From Oscillospiraceae bacterium (lineage in GTDB: Bacteria > Bacillota > Clostridia > Oscillospirales > Oscillospiraceae), in the NCBI GenBank assembly GCA_015068065.1, contig SVLE01000004.1:1-62648 (forward strand): DNA of 62,648 nucleotides, read 5' to 3'. Numbering within the stretch: position 1 is the stretch's first letter; every line of letters starts with the position of its first letter. Shown here in pieces: positions 8,816 through 17,600 of the stretch. Made by a program: the position numbers and the translations under genes. Below the pieces are notes generated by a model, which made no database searches, was not told the origin of the DNA, and worked only from the letters and a program-made list of their open reading frames with translations.

Positions 8816-9571
8816 TTAGCGGTTTCTTGCCGCAAATTCTTCCGCCAGAGCGGAATAGGCCTCTGCACCGCGGGAGAGAGAATCATAAGCCATAACAGGC
8901 TTTCCGTGGCTGGGGGCCTCGGAAAGGCGGACGTTGCGGGGGATGACGGTGGCATAGACCTTGCCGGGGAAGTGGCGTTTCACTTCCTCTGCCACCTGAA
9001 TTGACAGGTTGGTGCGGCCGTCGTACATGGTAAGCAGAACGCCTTCGAGTTCCAGAGAGGGATTCAGCCGCTGTTTCATACGGCGGATGGTGTTCATCAG
9101 GTCGCTGAGGCCTTCCAACGCGTAATATTCGCACTGCACGGGCACCAATACGGTGTTAGCGGCGCACAGGGCGTTTAGGGTAAGCAGCTCCAGAGACGGG
9201 GGGCAGTCAATGAAAATATAGTCATAGTTAGGAGACAGCTTGTCCAACGCGTCTTTCAGGCGGTATTCTCTGCGGTCCAGAGAGATCAGCTCTACACCCG
9301 CACCGGCCAAGTCTTTATTGGCGGGGAGCACATCGCCGTAAGGGGTTGGTACCACAGCATTTTTTGGCTCTACAGAACGGACCAGCAGATCATATACATT
9401 GGGGGCGCGGCCTTTGTCTACGCCCATGCCGGAGGTGGCGTTGGCCTGGGGATCAAAGTCGCACAGCAGGGTTCGGGCCCCTTTTTGGTGGAGCGCGGCG
9501 GCCAGATTAACGCAGCTGGTGGTTTTACCCACGCCGCCCTTTTGGTTGACGATTGCGATGATTTTAGCCAT
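8816..9571 (-). CDS. soj: Chromosome partitioning ATPase Soj/ParA
   Basis: 251-residue ParA-family ATPase working with ParB in origin segregation and, in Bacillus, in control of DnaA. Walker A KGGVGKTTSCVNLA is at residues 11-24 from the chosen start, FDPQANAT follows, and the Walker B segment is DYIFIDCPPSL. I place the start at the ATG at 9571 (MAKIIAIVNQ), preceded by GGGGGTC. The longer frame reaches back across the parS site at 9680 and is unlikely to be translated. Confidence 0.95.
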   Translation of the reverse strand: MAKIIAIVNQKGGVGKTTSCVNLAAALHQKGARTLLCDFDPQANATSGMGVDKGRAPNVYDLLVRSVEPKNAVVPTPYGDVLPANKDLAGAGVELISLDRREYRLKDALDKLSPNYDYIFIDCPPSLELLTLNALCAANTVLVPVQCEYYALEGLSDLMNTIRRMKQRLNPSLELEGVLLTMYDGRTNLSIQVAEEVKRHFPGKVYATVIPRNVRLSEAPSHGKPVMAYDSLSRGAEAYSALAEEFAARNR

Positions 9572-9679
9572 AGAGACCCCCAAACTGCCTTCCGGCGATA
9601 AAAATACACCTCTATTATAGCAATCAACCCTCGCCTTTTCAACTGTTTTTGATGATTTCAGGGGAAGAACACGGAAAAT

Positions 9680-9695
9680 TGTTTCACGTGAAACC
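9680..9695. promoter_or_regulatory. parS: parS-like site 2 (15/16)
   Basis: TGTTTCACGTGAAACC, one mismatch from the parS consensus, upstream of soj. Probably bound by ParB. The related Noc site differs at the centre (CCCGGG-type core), so this is ParB-type. Confidence 0.88.
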
Positions 9696-9718
9696 ATCCC
9701 CGCCGCAGAGAACGAGGT

Positions 9719-9734
9719 GGTTTCACGTGAAACA
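9719..9734. promoter_or_regulatory. parS: parS-like site 3 (15/16)
   Basis: GGTTTCACGTGAAACA, one mismatch from the consensus. It lies 39 bp from site 2 (start to start), directly after the noc stop codon. Confidence 0.88.
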
Positions 9735-9737
9735 ATT

Positions 9738-10523
9738 TTATTTTGGAATGCGAATGGTCAGGCAGATGGCATCTTCCGTGTCTTGACGCTGAAATCCGGC
9801 ATCCACGCCCGCGGAGCGCATCATGGATAGCCCACGGGTAACGGAATTGAGAAACAGACGCACATCTTTGATAATGTAGGTGCGCTTGGGCTTCTGTTTG
9901 GAAGAAAGGAGGGTTTCTATGTATTGCTCGGTCTGGGCGACAGTGAGACGCTGGGCAATTACATGTGCTGTCGCTCGTTCCAGTCGGTGATCGTTTTCCA
10001 GACGCAAAAGGGCTCGGGCATGTCGTTCAGATAGACCGGCCTCCTGCAAGCGACTCAAAATCTCCGGCGGTAGCCGCAGCAGGCGCAGCTTATTTGCTAC
10101 GGCGGACTGGGATTTACCAATGCGACGGGCCACCTCGTCCTGAGACAGGCAGTAAGTCCGCAGCAGCTTATCCAGGGCCAAGGCTTCCTCCAAAAAGTCC
10201 AAATCCCTGCGCTGCAGGTTTTCCACCAGAGCCAGAAGGGAGGAGTTTTGGCTGTCCGTTCGGATGGGAATACAGGGGACGCGGTCAAGACCGGCCAGAG
10301 CGGCAGCACGCAGGCGGCGCTCTCCGGCCACCAGTTCCCAGCCGTCTGGCGTCTGTCGGACGGTGAGGGGCTGGAGAATACCGAGGGAGCGTATGGAGTT
10401 GGCCAGCTCCTCCAGTCCCTCCGGATCGAAAAAACGACGGGGCTGGTCGGGGTTGGGGCGGACAGCATCCAACGGAAGGGATAAAATACGATCGGAACGG
10501 TCTTTTTTGCTCAGCAGAGGCAT
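9738..10523 (-). CDS. noc: Nucleoid occlusion protein Noc (ParB paralogue)
   Basis: 261-residue ParB-like protein. In Firmicutes Noc binds its own sites and blocks Z-ring assembly over the nucleoid. It shows the ParB/Srx domain (PNPDQPRRFFDPEGLEELA, GERRLRAAA), ENLQRRDLDFLEEA, the HTH (GKSQSAVANKLRLLRLP) and the Noc-type C-terminal segment KDVRLFLNSVTRG. I chose the ATG at 10523 because AAAGGAGG lies 7 nt upstream. The N-terminus lacks an obvious long amphipathic helix (MPLLSKKDRSDRIL), so membrane binding is uncertain. Confidence 0.88.
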   Translation of the reverse strand: MPLLSKKDRSDRILSLPLDAVRPNPDQPRRFFDPEGLEELANSIRSLGILQPLTVRQTPDGWELVAGERRLRAAALAGLDRVPCIPIRTDSQNSSLLALVENLQRRDLDFLEEALALDKLLRTYCLSQDEVARRIGKSQSAVANKLRLLRLPPEILSRLQEAGLSERHARALLRLENDHRLERATAHVIAQRLTVAQTEQYIETLLSSKQKPKRTYIIKDVRLFLNSVTRGLSMMRSAGVDAGFQRQDTEDAICLTIRIPK

Positions 10524-10612
10524 AGGCTTGTCCTCCTTTAAAGGCTTTGACAATAAATTACCATATTTTGGAAGCGCAAAAGAGGAAAAACGGTCGAGAG
10601 GGTTGATATTGG

Positions 10613-10645
10613 CAAAAAAAGCCGTGAAGCAAGAGGCTTCACGGC
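10613..10645 (-). terminator. Intrinsic terminator after the ECF-S gene
   Basis: Arms GCCGTGAAG/CTTCACGGC followed on the minus strand by seven T residues. Directly behind the stop at 10655. Confidence 0.9.
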
Positions 10646-10654
10646 AGAAAATGT

Positions 10655-11149
10655 TTACAGACGGGAAAAAAGGCGGCGTAATGGGTTAAACAGCACCAGA
10701 GTTATAGCGAAATTCCCCGCACAGTGGGTCAGATCAAAGGGGATTCCGCTCAGCCACCAGCTCAGGGCAAAGGAGGGGCCGCCTACAAGCAGGCAGACGG
10801 GGGTGCAGAGGGCACCGAAGAGCAGGCCAAAGGTGGCAGACAAAATGGCCCAGCCCAGTGGGGAGCGCATATGCCGCAGCAGCCAGGCAGCCAGAGCCAG
10901 CAACGCCCAGATATAAATGTAGGCTGCGCTCCACAGGCCAATACCAAACAGGGAAAGCTCCAGCAGAACGTAGACATAAATAGGAAACAGGGCCTTTTTG
11001 CCAAAGGTGACGGCAAAGATCATGACAAGCAGGGAGACCGGTTCAATATTGGGCAGACCCATCATTATCACTTTTGCACCAAAGGTCAGGGCGCCCAGCA
11101 TCCCGAACAGGGCCGCTTCCCGGGCGGCGGGAGAGATGCGATTATCCAC
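10655..11149 (-). CDS. ECF transporter substrate-binding (S) component, probably cobalamin (CbrT-like)
   Basis: About 164 residues, nearly all hydrophobic, with five or six membrane helices. It starts with the conserved ECF-S style AAREAALFGMLGALTFGAKV. The S component captures a vitamin and docks onto the shared EcfT-EcfA module, which is not in the window. The GTG at 11149 overlaps the DUF4430 stop (GTGGATAA); a TTG at 11185 is the alternative. It shares a transcript with the DUF4430 lipoprotein-like gene under a cobalamin riboswitch, so cobalamin or a precursor is the inferred ligand. Confidence 0.8.
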   Translation of the reverse strand: MDNRISPAAREAALFGMLGALTFGAKVIMMGLPNIEPVSLLVMIFAVTFGKKALFPIYVYVLLELSLFGIGLWSAAYIYIWALLALAAWLLRHMRSPLGWAILSATFGLLFGALCTPVCLLVGGPSFALSWWLSGIPFDLTHCAGNFAITLVLFNPLRRLFSRL

Positions 11150-11537
11150 GGGTATACACCAGCCTGAAGAGGTCGCCGTCTTCAAGCACCGTCTGATCTA
11201 TCCCCTGGGAGGCATAGTCATCTCCCTCAAAAAGTGCCCAATATGACTTGTCTTTGGAGTAATCTGCAACTTCTCCGTCAACTTCTGTGATATAGGGACC
11301 GTAGGGACCCGGGTCTCCCTTAATGAGGCCTTCGGACATCAACAGGTCCCCTAAATATTCTTTTGTGGTTTCAAAGTGGAAATTGCGCTGGCTTTTGTCG
11401 GCGTGTATGACTTCCAGAGTTACGGACTTGATCCCGGAAACTGTGTCCGGGCGAGAGGAAAGGTACAGGCCGGCAAACAGGGTGATGAGGGCCAGAAGGG
11501 CGAGTGCCCCAAGGGTGAGTTTGGTATTCTTTTTCAT
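11142..11537 (-). CDS. DUF4430 membrane-anchored protein, putative cobalamin capture
   Basis: 131 residues. An N-terminal membrane anchor (LTLGALALLALITLFAGLYL) is followed by a DUF4430 domain (VTLEVIHADKSQRNFHFET; YGPYITEVDGEVAD; YWALFEGDDYASQGID). DUF4430 is related to the beta domain of transcobalamin/intrinsic factor and is often encoded beside ECF-S components. Start ATG 11537 with AGGAGG 6 nt upstream. No lipobox Cys is visible, so it is probably held by the N-terminal helix. Regulated by the riboswitch and terminator directly upstream. Confidence 0.85.
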   Translation of the reverse strand: MKKNTKLTLGALALLALITLFAGLYLSSRPDTVSGIKSVTLEVIHADKSQRNFHFETTKEYLGDLLMSEGLIKGDPGPYGPYITEVDGEVADYSKDKSYWALFEGDDYASQGIDQTVLEDGDLFRLVYTRG

Positions 11538-11553
11538 AAGATCCTCCTCTGCA

Positions 11554-11583
11554 CAAAAAAAGCGGCGTCCTAAAGGACGCCGC
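11554..11583 (-). terminator. Riboswitch-controlled terminator
   Basis: GCGGCGTCC/GGACGCCGC hairpin followed on the minus strand by a run of T, placed between the cobalamin aptamer and the DUF4430 ribosome site. Probable expression platform. Confidence 0.9.
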
Positions 11584-11644
11584 AGCCGTTTTTCTGCGCA
11601 TAAAATGATACCCGCGGCCCTGTTGCTCGCAGGGTCGGGGGAGC

Positions 11645-11850
11645 AGCCATACTTCGTAGGTCTTCTGACTTGCGCTGTGGACAAAAGTCCGACCTCCCGC
11701 CTTCCCGGAGCATGCTCCAGTGACCGGCTTTCACCATGGGAGGGTACAGGCGCTTACAGCGGCGGTACCGTTGGGGATTTGCACCCCATTATCTTGTTCA
11801 GCCTGTACGGTGCACTTGCCCCGGACAGGCCACGAAGCAGGAATTTGATT
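11645..11850 (-). ncRNA. Cobalamin riboswitch
   Basis: On the minus strand: GGGGTGCAAATCCCC (P3-side element), GCCGGTCACTGG (GCCACTG-type core element), GGGAAGGCGGGAGG, and the B12 box AAGTCAGAAGACCTACG at 11671-11655. The order and spacing match the AdoCbl riboswitch class. High cobalamin would favour the terminator at 11554-11583 and switch off the DUF4430-ECF pair. Confidence 0.95.
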
Positions 11851-11884
11851 GTTAAGGGGAGTATAGCAAATTTGTGAAGAAATG

Positions 11885-11918
11885 TAAAGAGAAAGGGGCG
11901 GCTCTTTTGAGCCGCCCC
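11885..11918 (-). terminator. Terminator after thiolase
   Basis: GGGGCGGCTC/GAGCCGCCCC hairpin with a TTTT loop and T-rich tail on the minus strand, just behind the thiolase stop. Confidence 0.85.
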
Positions 11919-11926
11919 GGAGTTTA

Positions 11927-13186
11927 TCAGCACTTTTCGAAGATTGTGGCAACGCCCATGCCGCCGCCGATGCACAGAGTGGCGAGGCCGCGCTTGGCGT
12001 CGGGCCGCTTGGCCATCTCGTGGAGCAGGGTGACGATGATGCGTGCGCCGGAAGCGCCCACGGGGTGACCGATGGAGATGGCGCCGCCGTTCACGTTGAC
12101 CTTATCCATATCGAAGCCCAGCTCACGGGCCACGGCGATGGACTGGGCGGCAAAGGCCTCGTTGGCCTCCACCAGGTCGATGTCATTGATGGTCAGGCCG
12201 GCCTTTTCCATGGCCTGACGGGAGGCGGGAACGGGGCCAACGCCCATGATCTTGGGATCCACACCACCCTGACCCCAGCCGACCAGCTTGGCCATGGGCT
12301 TCAGACCGTACTTTGCAACGGCCTCGCCGGAGGCCAGCACAATGGCGGCAGCGCCGTCGTTGATGCCGGAGGCGTTGGCGGCGGTGACGCGGGGCTCGTG
12401 CTTTTTGGCGTCGTCGGCGTGGACACCGGTCAGCGCAAAGGTGTGGACAATTTCATCCTCCACGCCCTCGGGACCCACGGGGAAGGCGCCGCGCAGCTTG
12501 GCCACGGACTCGGCAGTGACGCCGGGCTTGGGGTACTCATCTACCTTGAACTCCACGACTTCCTTCTTCTTTTTCACCATAACGGGGACGATCTCCGCCT
12601 CGAACTTGCCGGCGGCCTGAGCAGCCTCAGCCTTTTGCTGGGAGCTGGCGGCAAACTCGTCCATCTCCTGACGGGTGATGCCCCATACGTCGCAGATGTT
12701 TTCGGCGGTGGTGCCCATGTGATAGTTGTTGTAGGCGTCCCACAGACCGTCACGGATCATGGTGTCCACGACTTTCTTGTCGCCCATGCGGGCACCCCAG
12801 CGCTCATCGGGCAGAGCGTAGGGGGCGGAGGACATATTCTCGGTGCCGCCGGCCACGATCACGTCGGCATCACCGCACAGGATGGCTCGGGCCCCCTCGA
12901 TGACGGACTTCATACCGGAGCCGCACACCATGCCCACGGTATAGGCGGGAACGGAATAGGGCAGACCGGCCTTGACACCAACCTGACGGGCCACGTTCTG
13001 ACCCTGAGCGGCGGTGAGGATGCAGCCGAACATCAGCTCGTCCACCTGTTCCGCCTTCAGACCGGCGCGCTCCAGCGCACCCTTGACCACTACGGCGCCC
13101 AGTTCGGGAGCGGGGACATCCTTGAGACTTCCGCCGAAGGAACCCACGGCGGTACGGCAGCAGTTAACAACATAGACTTCTTTCAT
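11927..13186 (-). CDS. thlA: Acetyl-CoA acetyltransferase (thiolase)
   Basis: 419-residue thiolase condensing two acetyl-CoA to acetoacetyl-CoA, the entry to C4 (butyrate) metabolism. Active-site Cys is in VCGSGMKSV near residue 91. NEAFAAQ carries the conserved Asn, GHPVGASGAR the His, and CIGGGMGVA the second Cys. Start ATG 13186 has AGGAGG 8 nt upstream. Longer than the usual 392 residues because of an insert rich in Lys/Glu/Val near 200-240. Monocistronic, with its own promoter and terminator. Confidence 0.95.
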   Translation of the reverse strand: MKEVYVVNCCRTAVGSFGGSLKDVPAPELGAVVVKGALERAGLKAEQVDELMFGCILTAAQGQNVARQVGVKAGLPYSVPAYTVGMVCGSGMKSVIEGARAILCGDADVIVAGGTENMSSAPYALPDERWGARMGDKKVVDTMIRDGLWDAYNNYHMGTTAENICDVWGITRQEMDEFAASSQQKAEAAQAAGKFEAEIVPVMVKKKKEVVEFKVDEYPKPGVTAESVAKLRGAFPVGPEGVEDEIVHTFALTGVHADDAKKHEPRVTAANASGINDGAAAIVLASGEAVAKYGLKPMAKLVGWGQGGVDPKIMGVGPVPASRQAMEKAGLTINDIDLVEANEAFAAQSIAVARELGFDMDKVNVNGGAISIGHPVGASGARIIVTLLHEMAKRPDAKRGLATLCIGGGMGVATIFEKC

Positions 13187-13239
13187 CACGAAAACCTCCT
13201 GTCGAAGACCCGAAACGGGCGAAAAGCTCTTTCACAAAT

Positions 13240-13270
13240 ATTATATATGAGGAGAAACAGGGAAAGCAAC
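13240..13270 (-). promoter_or_regulatory. Probable thlA promoter
   Basis: Minus strand: TTGCTT, 18 bp spacer, TATAAT (13245-13240), about 55 bp before the thiolase start. Confidence 0.6.
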
Positions 13271-13354
13271 CGGAATTTCTGCGGAAATTGACCCAAATAT
13301 CGGCATATCTTGACCCTTTTGAGAAAGAATGTAGCGAGAAACTGCCAGAGGCAA

Positions 13355-13382
13355 AATAAACGCCGCCCAGTGGGCGGCGTTT
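13355..13382 (-). terminator. Terminator after PrsA-like gene
   Basis: AACGCCGCCC/GGGCGGCGTT hairpin ending in TTTATTTT on the minus strand, directly behind the stop at 13386. Confidence 0.85.
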
Positions 13383-13385
13383 GCT

Positions 13386-14603
13386 TTATTGGGCTTGTTC
13401 CTGAGGCTGGTCCTCGGCGGGCGCGGTGAGTGCGGCAACGGCATCACGATAGGCACACAGCCGGTCGTAGATGACCTGAACATTCAGCTTGTCGGCTGCT
13501 TTTGTGGTTTTGTAGTCGGACTGCGCGGCCCATTCTTCCGTCAGCAGGGACATCTGCTTGGAGATATATACCTGCGTGTCCTCCTTCACATCCACCTCCA
13601 GTGGCAGGCGCAAAATGATGTGGTAGCCGCTGGCACCCTCCACCACATCGCTGATCTGGCCGTATTCCAGAGCAAGGGCTGCCTCTTCAAAGGCGGGGTC
13701 AACGGTGGTGTTGGCGGTGAAAACATAGCCGTCGGGATTGCCGGCAAGGCCGGGGTCCTCGCTGTGGGCATTCATGTATTCGTCAAACAGGGCCATGGAA
13801 TCGTTGCTGGCACGAAGCGCCTTCAACAGGGTGTCGGCAGAGGCTTTCTTTTCGGCAGCAGTTTTTTCGTCCAACGGCTGTCTGGTGGTGGTATCCACGG
13901 TGGCCAGCAGGATATGCTTCACCTTATACTCGCCCTGAGCTTCCCGGAAGGCGCGGATATTTTCCTCAGTGGGGGGATTGGAGCTGTCCGGACCGAAGTT
14001 GGCAAGAGCCAGGGCCTCGTAGATGTAATCACACTCACAGAGCCAGCGGTACAGGTCCTCGGTAAGGCCCTGCTGGAACAGATAGGTCTGCAGAGTGATT
14101 CCCTCTGCGGCAAGCTCTGCCTGCATGGAGTCCAGGGCGACCTGAATGGCGTCCAGGTTTTCCTGTGTGGGGACAAAGCCGGCCTGCTTGCCCTGTGCCT
14201 CCAATGTGTGCTGGATAGAGGCAGCTTTCACCGCATCCTCCAGAATGAAGTCGGCAAGGGTGATTTCCCCGCTGCCGGCGGTGGAGTCCCAGGGTAGCTC
14301 ATTCACACCCAGATAGTAGTAGTAATAGTTGCTCAGGTTATCGCAGGTGAGCGCGATCAGGCACGCCAGTTCCCCGGCGGTGATTTCGAACCCGTTGCCC
14401 GTTGCGACCACCTCGTCCGACGGCAGGCCGGTAAGGTAGAGGCAGATGTCGTCAATGGTGGCAATGTCCACTACCTCGGGCACGCTGTCCGGGGTGGAGC
14501 CGGAAGCAGAGCTGCTTCCCTGGGTCTGACAGCCGGTCAGCAGACAGATGGACATCACTCCGGCCAGCGCCAGAGCGGTTATACGGGTGAAAAACTTCAT
14601 CAT
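13386..14603 (-). CDS. Lipoprotein peptidyl-prolyl isomerase (PrsA/SurA-like)
   Basis: 405-residue extracytoplasmic foldase. The signal peptide ends in the lipobox LLTGC (Cys near residue 23). A SurA_N-like helical region follows. A parvulin domain spans residues ~230-335: KVKHILLATVDT, then SEDPGLAGNPDGYVF, EEAALALEYGQISDVVEGASGYHIILRL. The C-terminus is helical and acidic with EDQPQEQ. The tandem ATG has AAAGGA upstream. The gene lies directly after mfd on the same strand. Confidence 0.88.
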   Translation of the reverse strand: MMKFFTRITALALAGVMSICLLTGCQTQGSSSASGSTPDSVPEVVDIATIDDICLYLTGLPSDEVVATGNGFEITAGELACLIALTCDNLSNYYYYYLGVNELPWDSTAGSGEITLADFILEDAVKAASIQHTLEAQGKQAGFVPTQENLDAIQVALDSMQAELAAEGITLQTYLFQQGLTEDLYRWLCECDYIYEALALANFGPDSSNPPTEENIRAFREAQGEYKVKHILLATVDTTTRQPLDEKTAAEKKASADTLLKALRASNDSMALFDEYMNAHSEDPGLAGNPDGYVFTANTTVDPAFEEAALALEYGQISDVVEGASGYHIILRLPLEVDVKEDTQVYISKQMSLLTEEWAAQSDYKTTKAADKLNVQVIYDRLCAYRDAVAALTAPAEDQPQEQAQ

Positions 14604-14693
14604 ATTCGGTCCTTTCTCGTTGGAAATGGATTCAGGCAACAGTATAGCGCATTTTGCGGGAAATGGCTACAGGAAGAGGCTGTATTTTACAGA

Positions 14694-17600
14694 TTATTCA
14701 TTCTTATCCGCTTCTTCTGCGCCGTATTCCTCCACCAGCTTCTGGGCGGCCTTGAGCACATCCTCGCCTTTTTTCAGATGGAGGGACAGGTAGGGCTTTT
14801 CGCCCGCGGCAAACAGCAGGCGTCCTTTATAGCGGAGATCGGCACACAGGTCGCTGATTCGCTTCAGGTCAAACTGGGGAATGGTGAAGAGCAGACAGCC
14901 GCTCTTCTGGCTGATATCGGTGATGCCGCAGCGGGCGGCGGCGGCGCGCATAAGGGCCACGCTGATCAGGTTGTTCACCGGGCGGGGAGGTTCGCCGTAG
15001 CGGTCGATAAGCTCATCCACCAGATCGTCAGCCTCCTCCTCGCTGCGGATGCGGGCGATACGGCGGTACAGATCCATGCGCTGCTCCGGGGATGGGACGT
15101 AGCGGTCCGGGATGTTGGCGGACACGGCAAGGTCTGCGGCACATTCGGTGCGGATCTCAGGCTGGCGGCCCTGCTCGGTGAGCACCGCTTCCTCCAGCAG
15201 CTTCAGGTACAGGTCGTAGCCCACGCTCATCAGGAAACCGGACTGCTCCGGGCCCAGTACGTTGCCGGCGCCCCGGATCTCAAGGTCACGCATGGCAATT
15301 TTAAAGCCGGAGCCGAATTCGGCAAATTCCCGCACCGCGCCCAGACGCTTGGCGGCGATTTCAGTGAGTACCTTGCCCCGGCGGTAAGTCATATAGGCAT
15401 AAGCCCGGCGGGCACTGCGGCCCACGCGGCCGCGGATCTGGTGCAGCTGGGCAAGGCCCAGCTTGTCGGCGTCCTCAATGATGAGGGTATTGGCATTGGG
15501 CAGGTCGATGCCCGTTTCGATGATGGTGGTGCACACCAGAACATTGATCTCGCCGTCTGTCATGCCCCGCATGACCTCGTCAATGGCTTCCTGTGTCATC
15601 TTTCCGTGGGCGACACCCACCACAGCGTCCTCGCCCAGCATCTGGCGGATACGGGCGGCGGTGCGGTCGATGGTCTCCACACGGTTGTGGAGATAGAATA
15701 CCTGACCGCCCCGCTCCAGTTCCCGGCGCATAGAGTCGGCCAACACGCCCCAGTCGTGTTCCAGCACGTAGGTCTGCACCGGCTGGCGGTTCTGAGGCGG
15801 CTCTTCCAGAATGGACATGTCCCGGATGCCGCTCAGGGCCATATTCAGCGTTCTGGGGATGGGGGTAGCGGACAGGGTAAGTACGTCCACCTGCTTAAAG
15901 GTCTCCTTTAGCTTTTCCTTGTGGCTTACGCCGAAGCGCTGCTCCTCGTCCACCACCAGAAGGCCCAGATCCTTGAACTTTACGTCCCGGTTGAATAACC
16001 GGTGGGTGCCGATGAGCACGTCCACACGGCCCTGCTCCACCCGCTGAAGGGTTTGCTTCATCTGGGCGGAGGTGCGGAAGCGGCTGACCACGTCGATGTT
16101 GACGGGATAACGGGAAAAACGCTTGAGAGCGGTGAGGTAGTGCTGGCGTGCCAGCACGGTGGTGGGGGCCAGAATGGCCGCCTGCTTGCCGTCCAGCACA
16201 CACTTCATAATAGCGCGGAAGGCCACCTCGGTCTTGCCATAGCCCACGTCGCCGCACAACAGGCGGTCCATGGGCATGGGACGCTCCATATCCGCCTTGA
16301 TCTCCTGCACGCAGCGCAGCTGATCCTCTGTCTCCACATACTCAAACTGGTCCTCGAACTCCTTCTGCCACGGGGAGTCGGGGGAGAAGGAGTAGCCGGG
16401 GTTGCGCTGACGCTGGGCGTAGAGCTGAATGAGCCCCTTGGCAAGGTCGGCTACCGCCTTTTTAGTGCGGGTTTTGGCCTTTTCCCAGTCGGTGCCGCCC
16501 AGTTTGGAAAGTTTTTTGTGCTCGAGAGCATCCTCGCCGCCGCCGATGTACTTGCTCACCAGATCCAGCTGGGTGGCAGGGACGTAGAGCACGTCGGTTC
16601 CTGCGTAGGCGATTTTTACATAGTCCTTTTCCACACCGTCGGCGGGGATTTTCACCATGCCGTCAAAGCGGCCCACCCCGTGGTGCTCATGGACCACCAG
16701 ATCGCCGGGGGAGAGGTCGGTGAAGCTTTCCAGCTTGCGGCGGTTGGTAGCCGCTTTTTTAGCCCCACGCTTTACTGGAGTGCCCTGACCTTCGGTCAGG
16801 ACGGCAAGTCGCAGGTCGGGATATTCCACGCCGCCGGACATTCCGCCCACGGTGATGAGGATCTCACCGGGCTTGGGCAGCTGGGTGGGAGTAAACTCCA
16901 ACGCTGCGGTAAAGCCCTGTTCCCGCAGCAGCGTTTGCAGATTCTCTGCCCGCTGGCGGGTACCTACCAGAACCAGAGCGGAGAAGCCGCCTGTTCTGTA
17001 CTGCTGCAGGTCGGCCACCGCAGTTTCCAGACTGGCACCGAAGGAGGGCAGCTGCTTTGCCATCACCGACAGCAGGGTGCGGGGGGACTGTGGATAGGTG
17101 GACAGGGTGAAGGAGTCCAGATAGGCCACCGGCCAGTCCTCCAACCGGCGGTTGAGCTGATCAAAGGTCAGAGCGAGAGCGGCGCAGGAGCCGGAAAGCT
17201 CACCCCGCTCCATCAGAGACTTCACGTCTTCCTCCAGCTGCCAGTGATAGGTGCGGGCACGCTCTGCAACCCGGCTGCTCTCGGAAAAGAGGACGCAGGC
17301 GTCAGGGGGCAGATAGTCTGCTGCGGTGGTGTTGTCCGGGCAGATCAGCGTCAGATAGCGGTCCAATGCAGGCAGAGTGCGGCCGGCCGCGATGGCCTCC
17401 CGATCCCCGCGCAGTGTGGATGAAAGTTCCTGTTCTTCCTGCTTTTCTGCCCCGGCGATCAGCTGATCCAACTGTTCCAGCAGGCCGGAAAGGCCGCCGG
17501 GGGCCAGCTGAGGCAGCAGCTCCGCCGCCGGGAGCAGGCGCACCCGGGCTACATTTTCTGTGCGTCGCTGGCTCACCGGGTCGAAGTAGCCCATGGCGTC

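Noticed and set aside
12020-13291. 423-codon plus-strand frame opposite the thiolase
   Set aside because: Gly/His/Val-rich antisense translation of a GC-rich gene with no ribosome site; the minus strand is a complete thiolase.
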